From the IMG/VR virus record IMGVR_UViG_3300000313_000081, positions 1-25,364 of that record: 25,364 bases of DNA; one strand, given 5' to 3'. Positions within the stretch are counted from its first letter, which is position 1. Each line of letters starts with the position of its first letter. The DNA is from a virus. The translations under genes were made by a program, and so were the position numbers. The notes under the pieces are model-generated. The model was not told the DNA's origin. It saw nothing but the letters and a program-made list of their open reading frames with translations, and made no database searches. Of the stretch, positions 1-5,846 are shown in pieces.

Positions 1-747
1 ACCACCATCAATTTAGCGGCGGCTCTAGCAAATCTAGGCAAAAAAACTCTCATTATCGACCTAGACCCACAGGGACATGCTAGTTTAGGGCTTTCGTTCC
101 ATTTTTTAGGCTCTAAATCAGCTAAATTTACTATAGCAGATGCTCTACTCGATGCCGATAAGATGAAAGAAGCGTGGATCGATCTGAATATTCCAAATCT
201 GTCTCTTTGCTCAAGCGATATTTCCTTGGCTGTGGCCGAAATGAAGCTGGCCGCAACCGGCGCCAAAGAGTTCCGATTGAGAAACTGCATTGAGAAACTT
301 CCCAAGGGACAATTTGATTTGGTAATCGTGGATTGCCCACCAACATTTGGGACCCTAGCTATCAATGCTATGGTAGCTTCGGATTTTTTGATCATGCCGA
401 TCTCTCTTTCCTATTTTAGCCTAGAGGGAGTGAATAGCTTTTTGCAAACTTTGAACTTCATAAACAAAGAAGTGTCAAGTGTTATAAAACATAATACAAA
501 AATAGCTGGTATATTATTAACATTCTATAATCTACATACTTGCATATCAAGAGAGATAGATAGTGAGATTAATAATACATTCTCAGAGTTGACGTTCTCG
601 ATTAAGATACCTCAAAATGTCTCAGTGAATGAAGCTCAAGCAGAAGGAAAAACAATCTTCGCACATAACGCATCTAGCAAGAGCGCTGTGGCTTATCAAG
701 GTCTAGCCAAAGAGGTTATAGATAGAATTAAAGGAGGAGATCGATGA
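1..747 (+). CDS. parA: ParA/Soj-type partition ATPase, 5'-truncated
   Basis: This is a deviant-Walker ATPase that would segregate the replicon by ATP-dependent DNA binding with a centromere-binding partner. The reading frame is open from base 1, so the start codon and most of the P-loop lie upstream; the visible protein opens with the Thr-Thr that ends a ParA Walker A motif. About 20 residues in comes the family hallmark DLDPQGHAS, and near residue 110 the Walker B-like stretch VIVDCPP, followed by a typical helix and the FLIMP strand. The 248 visible residues fit a normal ParA of about 260-270. The stop overlaps the next start (ATGA at 744), as in par operons. Chlamydial pGP5-D and many phage-plasmid ParAs share this motif set, so lineage cannot be fixed by eye. 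The family call is firm; the role in stable inheritance is inferred from family and context. Confidence 0.93.
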   Translation, partial: TTINLAAALANLGKKTLIIDLDPQGHASLGLSFHFLGSKSAKFTIADALLDADKMKEAWIDLNIPNLSLCSSDISLAVAEMKLAATGAKEFRLRNCIEKLPKGQFDLVIVDCPPTFGTLAINAMVASDFLIMPISLSYFSLEGVNSFLQTLNFINKEVSSVIKHNTKIAGILLTFYNLHTCISREIDSEINNTFSELTFSIKIPQNVSVNEAQAEGKTIFAHNASSKSAVAYQGLAKEVIDRIKGGDR

Positions 748-1016
748 AGAAACTAAGGAATTTAGGGGAATCCATCAAGCAGAATTTGAAGCTACAGGAC
801 TACCCATCCGATCATAAAATTTCAGATGACAAAAAAATCCAAACCAACCAGTCTTCTAAAAAAAGAATGACATTCTACTTGGATGCACTTGATGAGGATA
901 GGCTCAACGATCTGATACTTAAATATTTGAACAAGAAAATAAAGTGCGATCGATCAAAGGTTATGTCTCTTGCACTTGAACACTTTTTTAATCATGAAAT
1001 GGGAACTAATAAATGA
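744..1016 (+). CDS. Small ribbon-helix-helix-like partition partner (ParB-type candidate)
   Basis: A 90-residue basic protein encoded directly after parA with an ATGA overlap. The first 40 residues are polar and probably flexible. From about residue 41 the pattern RMTFYLDALDEDRL reads as a beta strand followed by a helix, then a second helix containing KCDRSKVMSLALEHFF. This strand-helix-helix order is that of ribbon-helix-helix DNA-binding proteins that bind parS/parC centromeres and repress their own operon. Position and size match type Ib par systems, in which a short RHH protein follows a ParA. In chlamydial plasmids the gene after parA is pGP6-D, which is longer. DNA binding was not tested and the RHH call is by secondary-structure pattern only. 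No clear centromere repeats are seen inside the window; they could lie upstream of base 1. Confidence 0.65.
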   Translation: MKKLRNLGESIKQNLKLQDYPSDHKISDDKKIQTNQSSKKRMTFYLDALDEDRLNDLILKYLNKKIKCDRSKVMSLALEHFFNHEMGTNK

Positions 1017-1255
1017 AACTTGAATTCACCGTTAGAATGAAACTAGAGGATTCCTTTGAAAAGAGAATCTTCAATGACAATCAAGATATGCTTGGCCCTC
1101 AATTTAGAAAAGAATTCCTTAGCTTTTTGGGTTTTATAATGAAGGTTGAAAGAGAGGATAACGCTGAGGTAGAATGCTTCATCATTAAGAGGCTGGCAGA
1201 CGATGCCCCAGCCCATCCAGACATTCCAAACGACATTACAGGAGATGCCCAATGA
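1013..1255 (+). CDS. Small protein of unknown function in the par operon
   Basis: An 80-residue product that I do not recognise. It begins at an ATG overlapping the previous stop (ATGA) and ends with another ATGA overlap, so it is translationally embedded in the par operon. The N-terminal half is charged and contains alternating hydrophobics (LEFTVRMKL). The middle has a hydrophobic helix (FLSFLGFIMKV), and the tail is acidic and proline-containing. There is no signal peptide or obvious transmembrane segment. The tight coupling argues that it is real despite its length. Function could be linked to segregation or plasmid maintenance, but nothing in the sequence shows this. Confidence 0.6.
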   Translation: MKLEFTVRMKLEDSFEKRIFNDNQDMLGPQFRKEFLSFLGFIMKVEREDNAEVECFIIKRLADDAPAHPDIPNDITGDAQ

Positions 1256-1608
1256 CACAACCCGAGACAGATGCAGTTCCAGTTTTACAAAAGAAGATGA
1301 GCGCCTCATTTTTAGACAAAGTGGCTTCTCACCTGTATCAAGAAGAGGAGCATGAACAGGATCGATTCGAGATTCCAGAAGCGGCCCGGGTGATCATCAC
1401 GCCTGAGTCAGTTGAAATCTATACCTTTGATGACTTCATGTATCTTGTCGAGTTTAAAGAAAGAGTCTTCCGCCGCTTCAAGATGGAAGAGACTGGAATG
1501 GTAGAAGATGACAACCCCGTTTGGAAAAAAGCTGCCAAATCTTTGAACATCGAAGAATTATTGAATCAAAAAATTAATGAATCAAAGAATCAATATACAA
1601 AAGTATGA
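1252..1608 (+). CDS. Unknown acidic protein in the par operon
   Basis: A 118-residue acidic, soluble-looking protein with no family I recognise. After about 15 polar residues it has a predicted helix (SFLDKVASHLYQEEE), a beta-rich stretch (ARVIITPESVEIYTF) and a second helical region rich in Arg/Lys and Phe. The last residues contain NQKINESKNQ. A similar NINES-type motif occurs near the N-terminus of the - strand gene at 4688-5059, which may be coincidence in Asn-rich tails. It overlaps both neighbours by ATGA, the third such junction in a row. No toxin or antitoxin signature can be identified. Confidence 0.6.
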   Translation: MTQPETDAVPVLQKKMSASFLDKVASHLYQEEEHEQDRFEIPEAARVIITPESVEIYTFDDFMYLVEFKERVFRRFKMEETGMVEDDNPVWKKAAKSLNIEELLNQKINESKNQYTKV

Positions 1609-1835
1609 TTGAAGACATGCAAGAGCCAAACCATCAACGATCTATGGTTCTTTCAATACATGAAATTGAAATAATTATAGACTCACTGGAAATGTACATA
1701 AACTACATGTCAGATATATGTGATATAAATAAGTATAAATTAACTTTTCCTGTTAAAGAAAAGTTTAGTAACGAAAAAAGAAAATACTTTTATGAATTTA
1801 TAAAAGCATATAGAGATAAGTTTCCTATTTGTTGA
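1605..1835 (+). CDS. Small AT-rich hypothetical protein closing the par operon
   Basis: A 76-residue protein whose ATG overlaps the previous stop. The coding sequence is markedly more AT-rich than the phage structural genes, with many AAA, TAT and ATA codons. The product seems all-helical: SIHEIEIIIDSLEMYINYM followed by a Lys-rich amphipathic helix around KEKFSNEKRKYFYEFI. It ends with a Cys. No family is recognised. A downstream in-frame Met near residue 14 is an alternative start, but the ATGA coupling favours the first one. After its stop there is a 58-base gap, which probably ends the tightly coupled unit. Confidence 0.5.
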   Translation: MIEDMQEPNHQRSMVLSIHEIEIIIDSLEMYINYMSDICDINKYKLTFPVKEKFSNEKRKYFYEFIKAYRDKFPIC

Positions 1836-1893
1836 TCTGGAGAAAAATAAAAGGAGATTTGGTAAACAGAGTGTATGCGGCCAAGGAGGCTAT

Positions 1894-2133
1894 ATGCACG
1901 CGATACTAGAGTTCTTTTATTCTTGGGTAAATTCAGAGCAATATTATAAAGATAAATGCAGGATTGCTACGAGAGAAATGGTAAAGGGAATGTCTCTTTC
2001 AGACTTGATTGAGAATTGTAAAAATCCCTGCGCTCTTCAAGATGGGATAGCCCAAGTCTTTTTAGAGGAGATCGTTAATCGGGGCCTTCTATCTGGACCA
2101 CAACGATTTCAAAAGAATCCTTTGCAAAAATAG
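1894..2133 (+). CDS. Small helical hypothetical protein
   Basis: A 79-residue protein with the best ribosome-binding site in this part of the window: AAGGAGG at 1883-1889, four bases before the ATG. The composition is mixed, with three Cys, an aromatic N-terminal helix (AILEFFYSWV) and two further predicted helices. The last 15 residues are basic and probably disordered. No domain is recognised. It stands apart from the par operon by 58 bases and could be transcribed with the two structural paralogues that follow. Confidence 0.55.
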   Translation: MHAILEFFYSWVNSEQYYKDKCRIATREMVKGMSLSDLIENCKNPCALQDGIAQVFLEEIVNRGLLSGPQRFQKNPLQK

Positions 2134-2221
2134 CGCCGTTCGATAGGGTAAGGATAGAACCTTGGGAGTAAGGTATGACATCCATTTGTCATCTGGGCGG
2201 AAACAAAGGAAAAGGCACTAT

Positions 2222-2398
2222 ATGAAAAGCAGACCATCTATTAAAGGCGCACCTATTAAGTCAGGCGGCGGACATGATAGTACAATGGCTAATGAGAAAG
2301 GATGCCACCCGCTCAAGAAGCCCGGTGAATCTAAATATGGCTCTAATACAATGAGCCCCGGCCAAAAAGAAGGCCGCGTAAATACTTACGGCGAATAA
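2222..2398 (+). CDS. Short basic Gly/Ser-rich protein
   Basis: I place the start at the ATG at 2222, preceded by a GGAAAAGG-type Shine-Dalgarno about six bases upstream. An in-frame TTG at 2162 would add 20 residues but lacks a convincing site. The 58-residue product is basic and glycine-rich (KGAPIKSGGGHD, KPGESKYGS), with almost no hydrophobic core and no membrane segment. It lies 57 bases before the first lectin-like paralogue, so a small virion or DNA-binding role is conceivable but unsupported. Its reality rests on the ribosome site and on gene spacing. Confidence 0.45.
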   Translation: MKSRPSIKGAPIKSGGGHDSTMANEKGCHPLKKPGESKYGSNTMSPGQKEGRVNTYGE

Positions 2399-2455
2399 GT
2401 TAGGTTTCCGTCTGGGTAATGTTGGAACTCTAAAAATTAGGCGTTAAGGAGCATT

Positions 2456-3226
2456 ATGCCAGTATCTCAAGCTAAAATTAATCAATGGCAATATTCTCAG
2501 GCGATTAACCGTCGCGTGTGGGATAACCAGTATAACTTTGAAAACTTCGTCCAGAACCCCGTGGTTTCTGCTCTCGGCGGTGGCGCTTCCAGCGGCACAG
2601 GCGGAGTAGTAAACGTCATGCTGTTCCCGTACACGACTTTTGAGTATGTCCCAAAAGGCACTCAGACGATTACGGCCCCTGTGATTGCGAGCGTCGCCGA
2701 AGGCGTTTCCGCTCTTAACTCAGAGATGGATCAAACTGACAATGATGGCGTAGAAATTTGCGCCGGTATTCTCAGTTCAAACCCGAATGCTTTCAAGATT
2801 GCAAGCGCAGCCCCTTTCTTCTTCCGAGCTAGAGTCTCCATGACAACTCCGACAAACACGGATGATTGTGCATTTGGATTCCGCCTAGCAGAAGCATATC
2901 AGGCGAACATCGATGACTACAATGACATGGCCGTGTTGAACGTAATCAACAACGTTATCACCATTGAAACCATCCTCAACGGCGCTGCAACAGTCAGTAC
3001 AAGCACTACTCAAAACTTCGGCACGAGCTCTACACATGATTTAAAAGTCATGGTCGATGCGACTGGCGCAGTGACTTATTCAATCGATGGTCAGCCACCT
3101 ACCGTGACTGCTGCATATTCCTTCCGCAGCGGCATCTATGTTGTTCCTTTCCATTTCTTCCTCCACTCCGCATCTGCTGCCGTTGGCATCAGAATCTTGG
3201 AATGGGAATGTGGATTGGGATCGTAA
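2456..3226 (+). CDS. Lectin-like beta-sandwich structural protein, paralogue 1
   Basis: A 256-residue protein with an AAGGAG site four bases before the ATG. It begins with a helical segment (INRRVWDNQYNFENF) and then a glycine-rich linker (ALGGGASSG). From about residue 55 onward alternating strands resemble concanavalin/LamG-like jelly rolls; the stretches FFFRARVSM, AFGFRLAEAYQ and VTYSIDGQPP are typical edges of such sandwiches. It ends with GIRILEWECG. No signal peptide is present. Proteins of this type are common among tailed-phage virion proteins, so a capsid decoration or head-fibre role is my inference. It is immediately followed, after nine bases, by a diverged tandem copy. It lies about 8 kb from the portal gene, outside the main structural operon. 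Confidence 0.7.
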   Translation: MPVSQAKINQWQYSQAINRRVWDNQYNFENFVQNPVVSALGGGASSGTGGVVNVMLFPYTTFEYVPKGTQTITAPVIASVAEGVSALNSEMDQTDNDGVEICAGILSSNPNAFKIASAAPFFFRARVSMTTPTNTDDCAFGFRLAEAYQANIDDYNDMAVLNVINNVITIETILNGAATVSTSTTQNFGTSSTHDLKVMVDATGAVTYSIDGQPPTVTAAYSFRSGIYVVPFHFFLHSASAAVGIRILEWECGLGS

Positions 3227-3235
3227 GGGGGAAAT

Positions 3236-4300
3236 ATGGTAGTACCACAAAGTAAAATCAATCAATTTGACTATAGCCTTGCGATCAATCGCCGGGTTTG
3301 GGACAACCAATACACGTTTGAGAATTTCTGTCAGAACGGCGTAGCGACAGCTTTAGGGGGCGGTGCTTCCTCTGGCGTGACAGGCGCGACCAATCTATTG
3401 CAATTCACCTATAGCGATTTTGAATACAACATCAAGGGTACTCAGACAATCACAGCGCCGGTAACGGCTCTTGTTTCTGAGACTATTCCGGCGCTCAATC
3501 CAGAAATGGACTTGACGGCGGGCGATGGTGTAGAGATTTGCGGGGGCATTTTAAGTGGCTCTCCAAATGCTTACAAAGTCGCGGCGCAGAATGGCAAACC
3601 TTTCTTCTTCCGAGCTCGCGTTGGCATGTCCACTCCGGAACATGCTATCGAATGTGCTTTTGGATTCAGAAAGCAAGAAGCCTACCAAGCAAACATCGAT
3701 GATTATGCCGATATGGCCGTGTTGAACGTGATCAGTGGAAACATTTTCATTGAGACGATCAAAGGCGGAGCGGCAACAGTCACAACAGACACTACAGATG
3801 ATTTCGTTCCGGGCTCTGTGGTCGATTTTGAAGTTGCGGTTGATGAAGCCGGAGCAGTGACGTACACGATCAACGGAAATCCCGTTACCGTGACGGCTGC
3901 CTACAGCTTCACCGCTGCACTATTCGTTTGCCCATTCTTCTTCCTATTGCATGACGCAACCAACACTGACGTCATCGAATTTGATGGAGATTTCGTTGCA
4001 TTGAATAGCATTGTTGCGACGGTAAACGCGGTTCCAATGACTCCTGTTGTTTTCAACACTGACCAAGCGACAACTATAGCTGCCGTAGCAGCCATGATTG
4101 CCTCTAACCCGGTAGTTGCATCCGCAACTGTTACAGATACCCGTGAGATCACAGTGGTATTCAATACAGGCGGAGCTAACGTGGTCAACTCAGTGGTGAC
4201 AACCCTTGGTGTAAGTCAACCAACAGCCACAATTACCGCTTCCGTAGATGCTGCCACAGGCATCCGCATCTTGGAATGGGAATGTGGTCTTGCAGGATGA
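3236..4300 (+). CDS. Lectin-like beta-sandwich structural protein, paralogue 2 with inserted domain
   Basis: A 354-residue tandem paralogue of the previous gene, with a GGGGGA site before the ATG. Matching blocks run along the whole length: INRRVWDNQY, LGGGASSG, KGTQTITAPV, FFFRARV, EAYQANIDDY, DMAVLNV and the final GIRILEWECGL. The extra length comes from one block of about 90 residues (roughly 245-337) inserted between the last jelly-roll strand (FFLLHDATN) and the C-terminal motif. That block is related to residues 143-230 of the fibre protein at 16338-18194. The product is probably a virion surface protein like its sister; the insert could extend outward from the shell. A strong terminator follows 31 bases after the stop, ending this transcription unit. 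Confidence 0.72.
   Translation: MVVPQSKINQFDYSLAINRRVWDNQYTFENFCQNGVATALGGGASSGVTGATNLLQFTYSDFEYNIKGTQTITAPVTALVSETIPALNPEMDLTAGDGVEICGGILSGSPNAYKVAAQNGKPFFFRARVGMSTPEHAIECAFGFRKQEAYQANIDDYADMAVLNVISGNIFIETIKGGAATVTTDTTDDFVPGSVVDFEVAVDEAGAVTYTINGNPVTVTAAYSFTAALFVCPFFFLLHDATNTDVIEFDGDFVALNSIVATVNAVPMTPVVFNTDQATTIAAVAAMIASNPVVASATVTDTREITVVFNTGGANVVNSVVTTLGVSQPTATITASVDAATGIRILEWECGLAG
3968..4246 (+). other. Inserted beta-rich domain, related to one in the fibre gene at 16764-17027
   Basis: This segment encodes about 93 residues present in paralogue 2 and absent from paralogue 1. Diagnostic blocks are NSIVATV, VFNTDQATT, ASATVT, then a strand with ITVVF, then VNSVVTT and QPTATI. The same series in the same order and spacing occurs in the fibre protein at 16764-17027. 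This type of small beta domain with a central helix (QATTIAAVAAMI) recurs in phage virion proteins; the exact Pfam name is not assigned here. Confidence 0.7.
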
Positions 4301-4331
4301 GTTTTATCTCCATTTTTCTCCTCCTGAATGG

Positions 4332-4361
4332 TAGGGGGGCACATGCCTCCCTATTTTTTTT
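4332..4361 (+). terminator. Rho-independent terminator after the lectin-like pair
   Basis: A ten-pair stem (TAGGGGGGCA with TGCCTCCCTA, one G-T wobble) with a very short loop is followed directly by eight T residues. This is a textbook intrinsic terminator on the + strand. It closes transcription from the 2456-4300 genes. Confidence 0.88.
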
Positions 4362-4364
4362 CTT

Positions 4365-4607
4365 ATGATGCTTCAACTAAACCCACCGATTCCTTTAAAC
4401 ACACCTTTAGGACCAGCGCTCGCTCACGTTTTAATTGACTATGGCATAGAGCATGATCTAATATGGGTTTGTTTTCAACGAGAAACGGGTCGAAATTGGT
4501 GTTGGGGTAATAAGGATGTCAGGGCTGAAACAAATGTCACAATCGGAAGAACAAACCCAGAAAAACCAGAACGTAAACGAGAAGATAATCAAGGGAATGC
4601 TCCTTGA
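4365..4607 (+). CDS. Small conserved-looking phage protein
   Basis: An 80-residue protein. The first 62 residues look well ordered: LNPPIPLNTPLGPALAHVLI, then DYGIEHDLIWVCF, then a Trp-rich strand and NVTIGR. This pattern (Pro-rich start, IDYG, W, then an R-x-x-x-N-x-T-x-GR end) is one I associate with a small uncharacterised protein found in several tailed-phage genomes. The last 18 residues are low-complexity, charged and overlap the next frame. Oddly, the ATGATG start begins three bases after the terminator T-run and has no visible Shine-Dalgarno site, so translation may be weak. The molecular function is unknown. Confidence 0.6.
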   Translation: MMLQLNPPIPLNTPLGPALAHVLIDYGIEHDLIWVCFQRETGRNWCWGNKDVRAETNVTIGRTNPEKPERKREDNQGNAP

Positions 4608-4716
4608 CTTCTTCATCGATGCTATTCAGGAAGGTTTTACGAAAAAAACTCAATTAGGCCACGTCAGAAAATTCGTTGATGATTGGACTAAGCAGAAGTT
4701 TCAACTTCCTTCTTAA
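4516..4716 (+). CDS. Small helical protein overlapping its upstream neighbour
   Basis: A 66-residue frame that overlaps the previous gene by about 92 bases in another phase. From the second Met (4534) onward it is polar and Gln-rich, then amphipathic helix (IIKGMLLDFFIDAIQEGF) and a basic segment ending KFQLPS. No good ribosome site is visible for either start; AAGG lies too close to the first ATG. The ordered C-terminal half extends well beyond the overlap, which supports it being coding. Its 3' end overlaps the convergent - strand gene by 29 bases. Function unknown. Confidence 0.42.
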   Translation: MSGLKQMSQSEEQTQKNQNVNEKIIKGMLLDFFIDAIQEGFTKKTQLGHVRKFVDDWTKQKFQLPS

Positions 4717-5059
4717 ACATTTCTAAAACCTTGATCTCCATAATCACAACTCGGTTGACCGGGATCGCTGTTATGTCATGATAACTTTTTGTTGAGCCGA
4801 GGAAATTGAAAAATCCCTCTCTCTTCTCAAAAACTGCCAAGAAATTCTGCTTTAACTTTTCAAGGTCTTTGAAGGCGACAACCATTGGGTTTTTGTAAGT
4901 GAACCCATTATCCAGCTGTAAGCTGACCTCATATTTCACCTGAACATCTGCCATTTCATCTTTTTTTTCTTCTTTAGACGTCGTAGAAGATTCATTGATG
5001 TTTTGATTCATTGATTCATTGATGTTTTGAGGTAAAACTTCTTCATTTTGCTCTGTCAT
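4688..5059 (-). CDS. Hypothetical protein with Asn-rich repeat N-terminus
   Basis: A 123-residue acidic protein read on the - strand. Residues 1-35 are disordered and contain a duplicated NQNINES-type motif, matching an imperfect direct repeat in the DNA at about 4988-5030. From residue 36 (an internal Met that could be an alternative start) a folded-looking region begins: VQVKYEVSLQL, a helix DLEKLKQNFLAVFEKR, then VNRVVIMEIKVLEMF. There is no signal peptide. No family is recognised. It is divergently arranged from the outer-membrane-like gene at 5160, and the 100-base gap holds a hairpin. It overlaps the + strand gene ending at 4716 tail to tail. Confidence 0.6.
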   Translation of the reverse strand: MTEQNEEVLPQNINESMNQNINESSTTSKEEKKDEMADVQVKYEVSLQLDNGFTYKNPMVVAFKDLEKLKQNFLAVFEKREGFFNFLGSTKSYHDITAIPVNRVVIMEIKVLEMFKKEVETSA

Positions 5060-5084
5060 AATCCCTTCCGTTCAAAAATTTGGA

Positions 5085-5142
5085 GTGTATCAATAAGAGA
5101 TTTTATGCGATAAGAGAAAATTAAGTCCCCATGACGGGGGAC
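5085..5142 (+). promoter_or_regulatory. Divergent intergenic control region with GTCCCC hairpin
   Basis: The gap between the divergent genes at 5059 and 5160 holds a perfect six-pair inverted repeat, GTCCCC at 5125-5130 and GGGGAC at 5137-5142, in the leader of the outer-membrane-like gene. Upstream is a weak + strand promoter-like pair, TTGGAG with a 17-base spacer to TTATGC. The hairpin has no T-run behind it on the + strand, so an operator or a leader structure is more likely than a terminator. Promoter assignment is tentative. Confidence 0.3.
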
Positions 5143-5159
5143 AAAAACCCAGAGGAACT

Positions 5160-5813
5160 ATGAAAAAATTCTTTATTCTTTTCGCTTTATTCACAGCAAT
5201 GAACGGCATGGCAGCGGAAACATGCGAGCTAGTGAGCACGGTCACTCCAACAGCTACTTTGCAACAACACACTCATAATGGCGTTGTTGTAAAAAACGTT
5301 CTAGCTGGCGTGGAACACCGTTATGAAAAAGCGGAAGGATTGAACACAAGACTTCACCTTTCAGGGATGAAGCAATCTGAGAAAACACACTATACATTTC
5401 TTGTAGAGGGCCTGTACAAATTTCAAGCCCAAAACAACATCGCTGTCTACCCATCTGTGGGCCTCTCGTGGTCCAGATATGGCACGACGCCAGACACAGA
5501 GTCAAAATCAGAATACTTGATCAAGAATGCGATTCATGCCGGTCTTGGGATCGAGAAATCGTTCTACAAGTTTTTGGTGCTTGGTGTTAAGGGCTGCCTG
5601 TCTCAAGACTTAGCAGTGCGTACTTATCAACACACATCCGGCTACTTCGCGGGAGAAACCCATGCAAATTCAACGGGATATCGCGTAACCGGCTATTTCC
5701 ACCTGTCTCTCTTCGGAAAGGGTGTAGTCGAGCTTGAGCCGTTCTATGGAAAATGTTTTGAAGGCAGATACGAAGAGCATGGCGCTAAGATCGCGTACAG
5801 CTTCTCTATCTAA
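5160..5813 (+). CDS. Exported outer-membrane beta-barrel-like protein
   Basis: A 217-residue protein with a clear Sec signal peptide: MKK, a hydrophobic core FFILFALFTAMNGM, then AAE with likely cleavage after an Ala near residue 20. The mature part is made of alternating strands with aromatic girdles and short polar turns (LNTRLHLSGMK, YTFLVEGLYKF, VYPSVGLSWSRYG, GYRVTGYFHLSLF), ending in KIAYSFSI. This is the pattern of a small outer-membrane barrel of about 8-10 strands. The start is supported by GAGGA just upstream. It is followed by a perfect terminator and faces another barrel-like gene. In a phage-plasmid such a protein may alter the lysogen surface or block superinfection; that is inference, and no named family is recognised. 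Confidence 0.7.
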   Translation: MKKFFILFALFTAMNGMAAETCELVSTVTPTATLQQHTHNGVVVKNVLAGVEHRYEKAEGLNTRLHLSGMKQSEKTHYTFLVEGLYKFQAQNNIAVYPSVGLSWSRYGTTPDTESKSEYLIKNAIHAGLGIEKSFYKFLVLGVKGCLSQDLAVRTYQHTSGYFAGETHANSTGYRVTGYFHLSLFGKGVVELEPFYGKCFEGRYEEHGAKIAYSFSI

Positions 5814-5817
5814 TCAG

Positions 5818-5846
5818 CAAGGGAGAGCAACCCTCTCCCTTGTTTT
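5818..5846 (+). terminator. Perfect-stem intrinsic terminator between convergent barrel genes
   Basis: A perfect ten-pair stem, CAAGGGAGAG at 5818-5827 and CTCTCCCTTG at 5833-5842, with a five-base loop is followed by TTTT. It terminates the + strand gene ending at 5813. The last T coincides with the end of the - strand gene that stops at 5846, so the two units are packed with almost no spare DNA. Confidence 0.82.

Noticed and set aside
1859-1909. Short TTG frame after AAGGAG-like bases, as a leader peptide
   Set aside because: It is only 16 codons, overlaps the ribosome site and start of the 1894 gene, and shows no attenuator hairpins.
2162-2221. Upstream TTG as start of the short Gly-rich protein
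   Set aside because: There is no good Shine-Dalgarno before it, while the internal ATG at 2222 has one at proper spacing.
5254-5505. - strand frame opposite the exported barrel gene
   Set aside because: The + strand product has a clear signal peptide and ribosome site. The opposite frame has neither and ends inside the gene.
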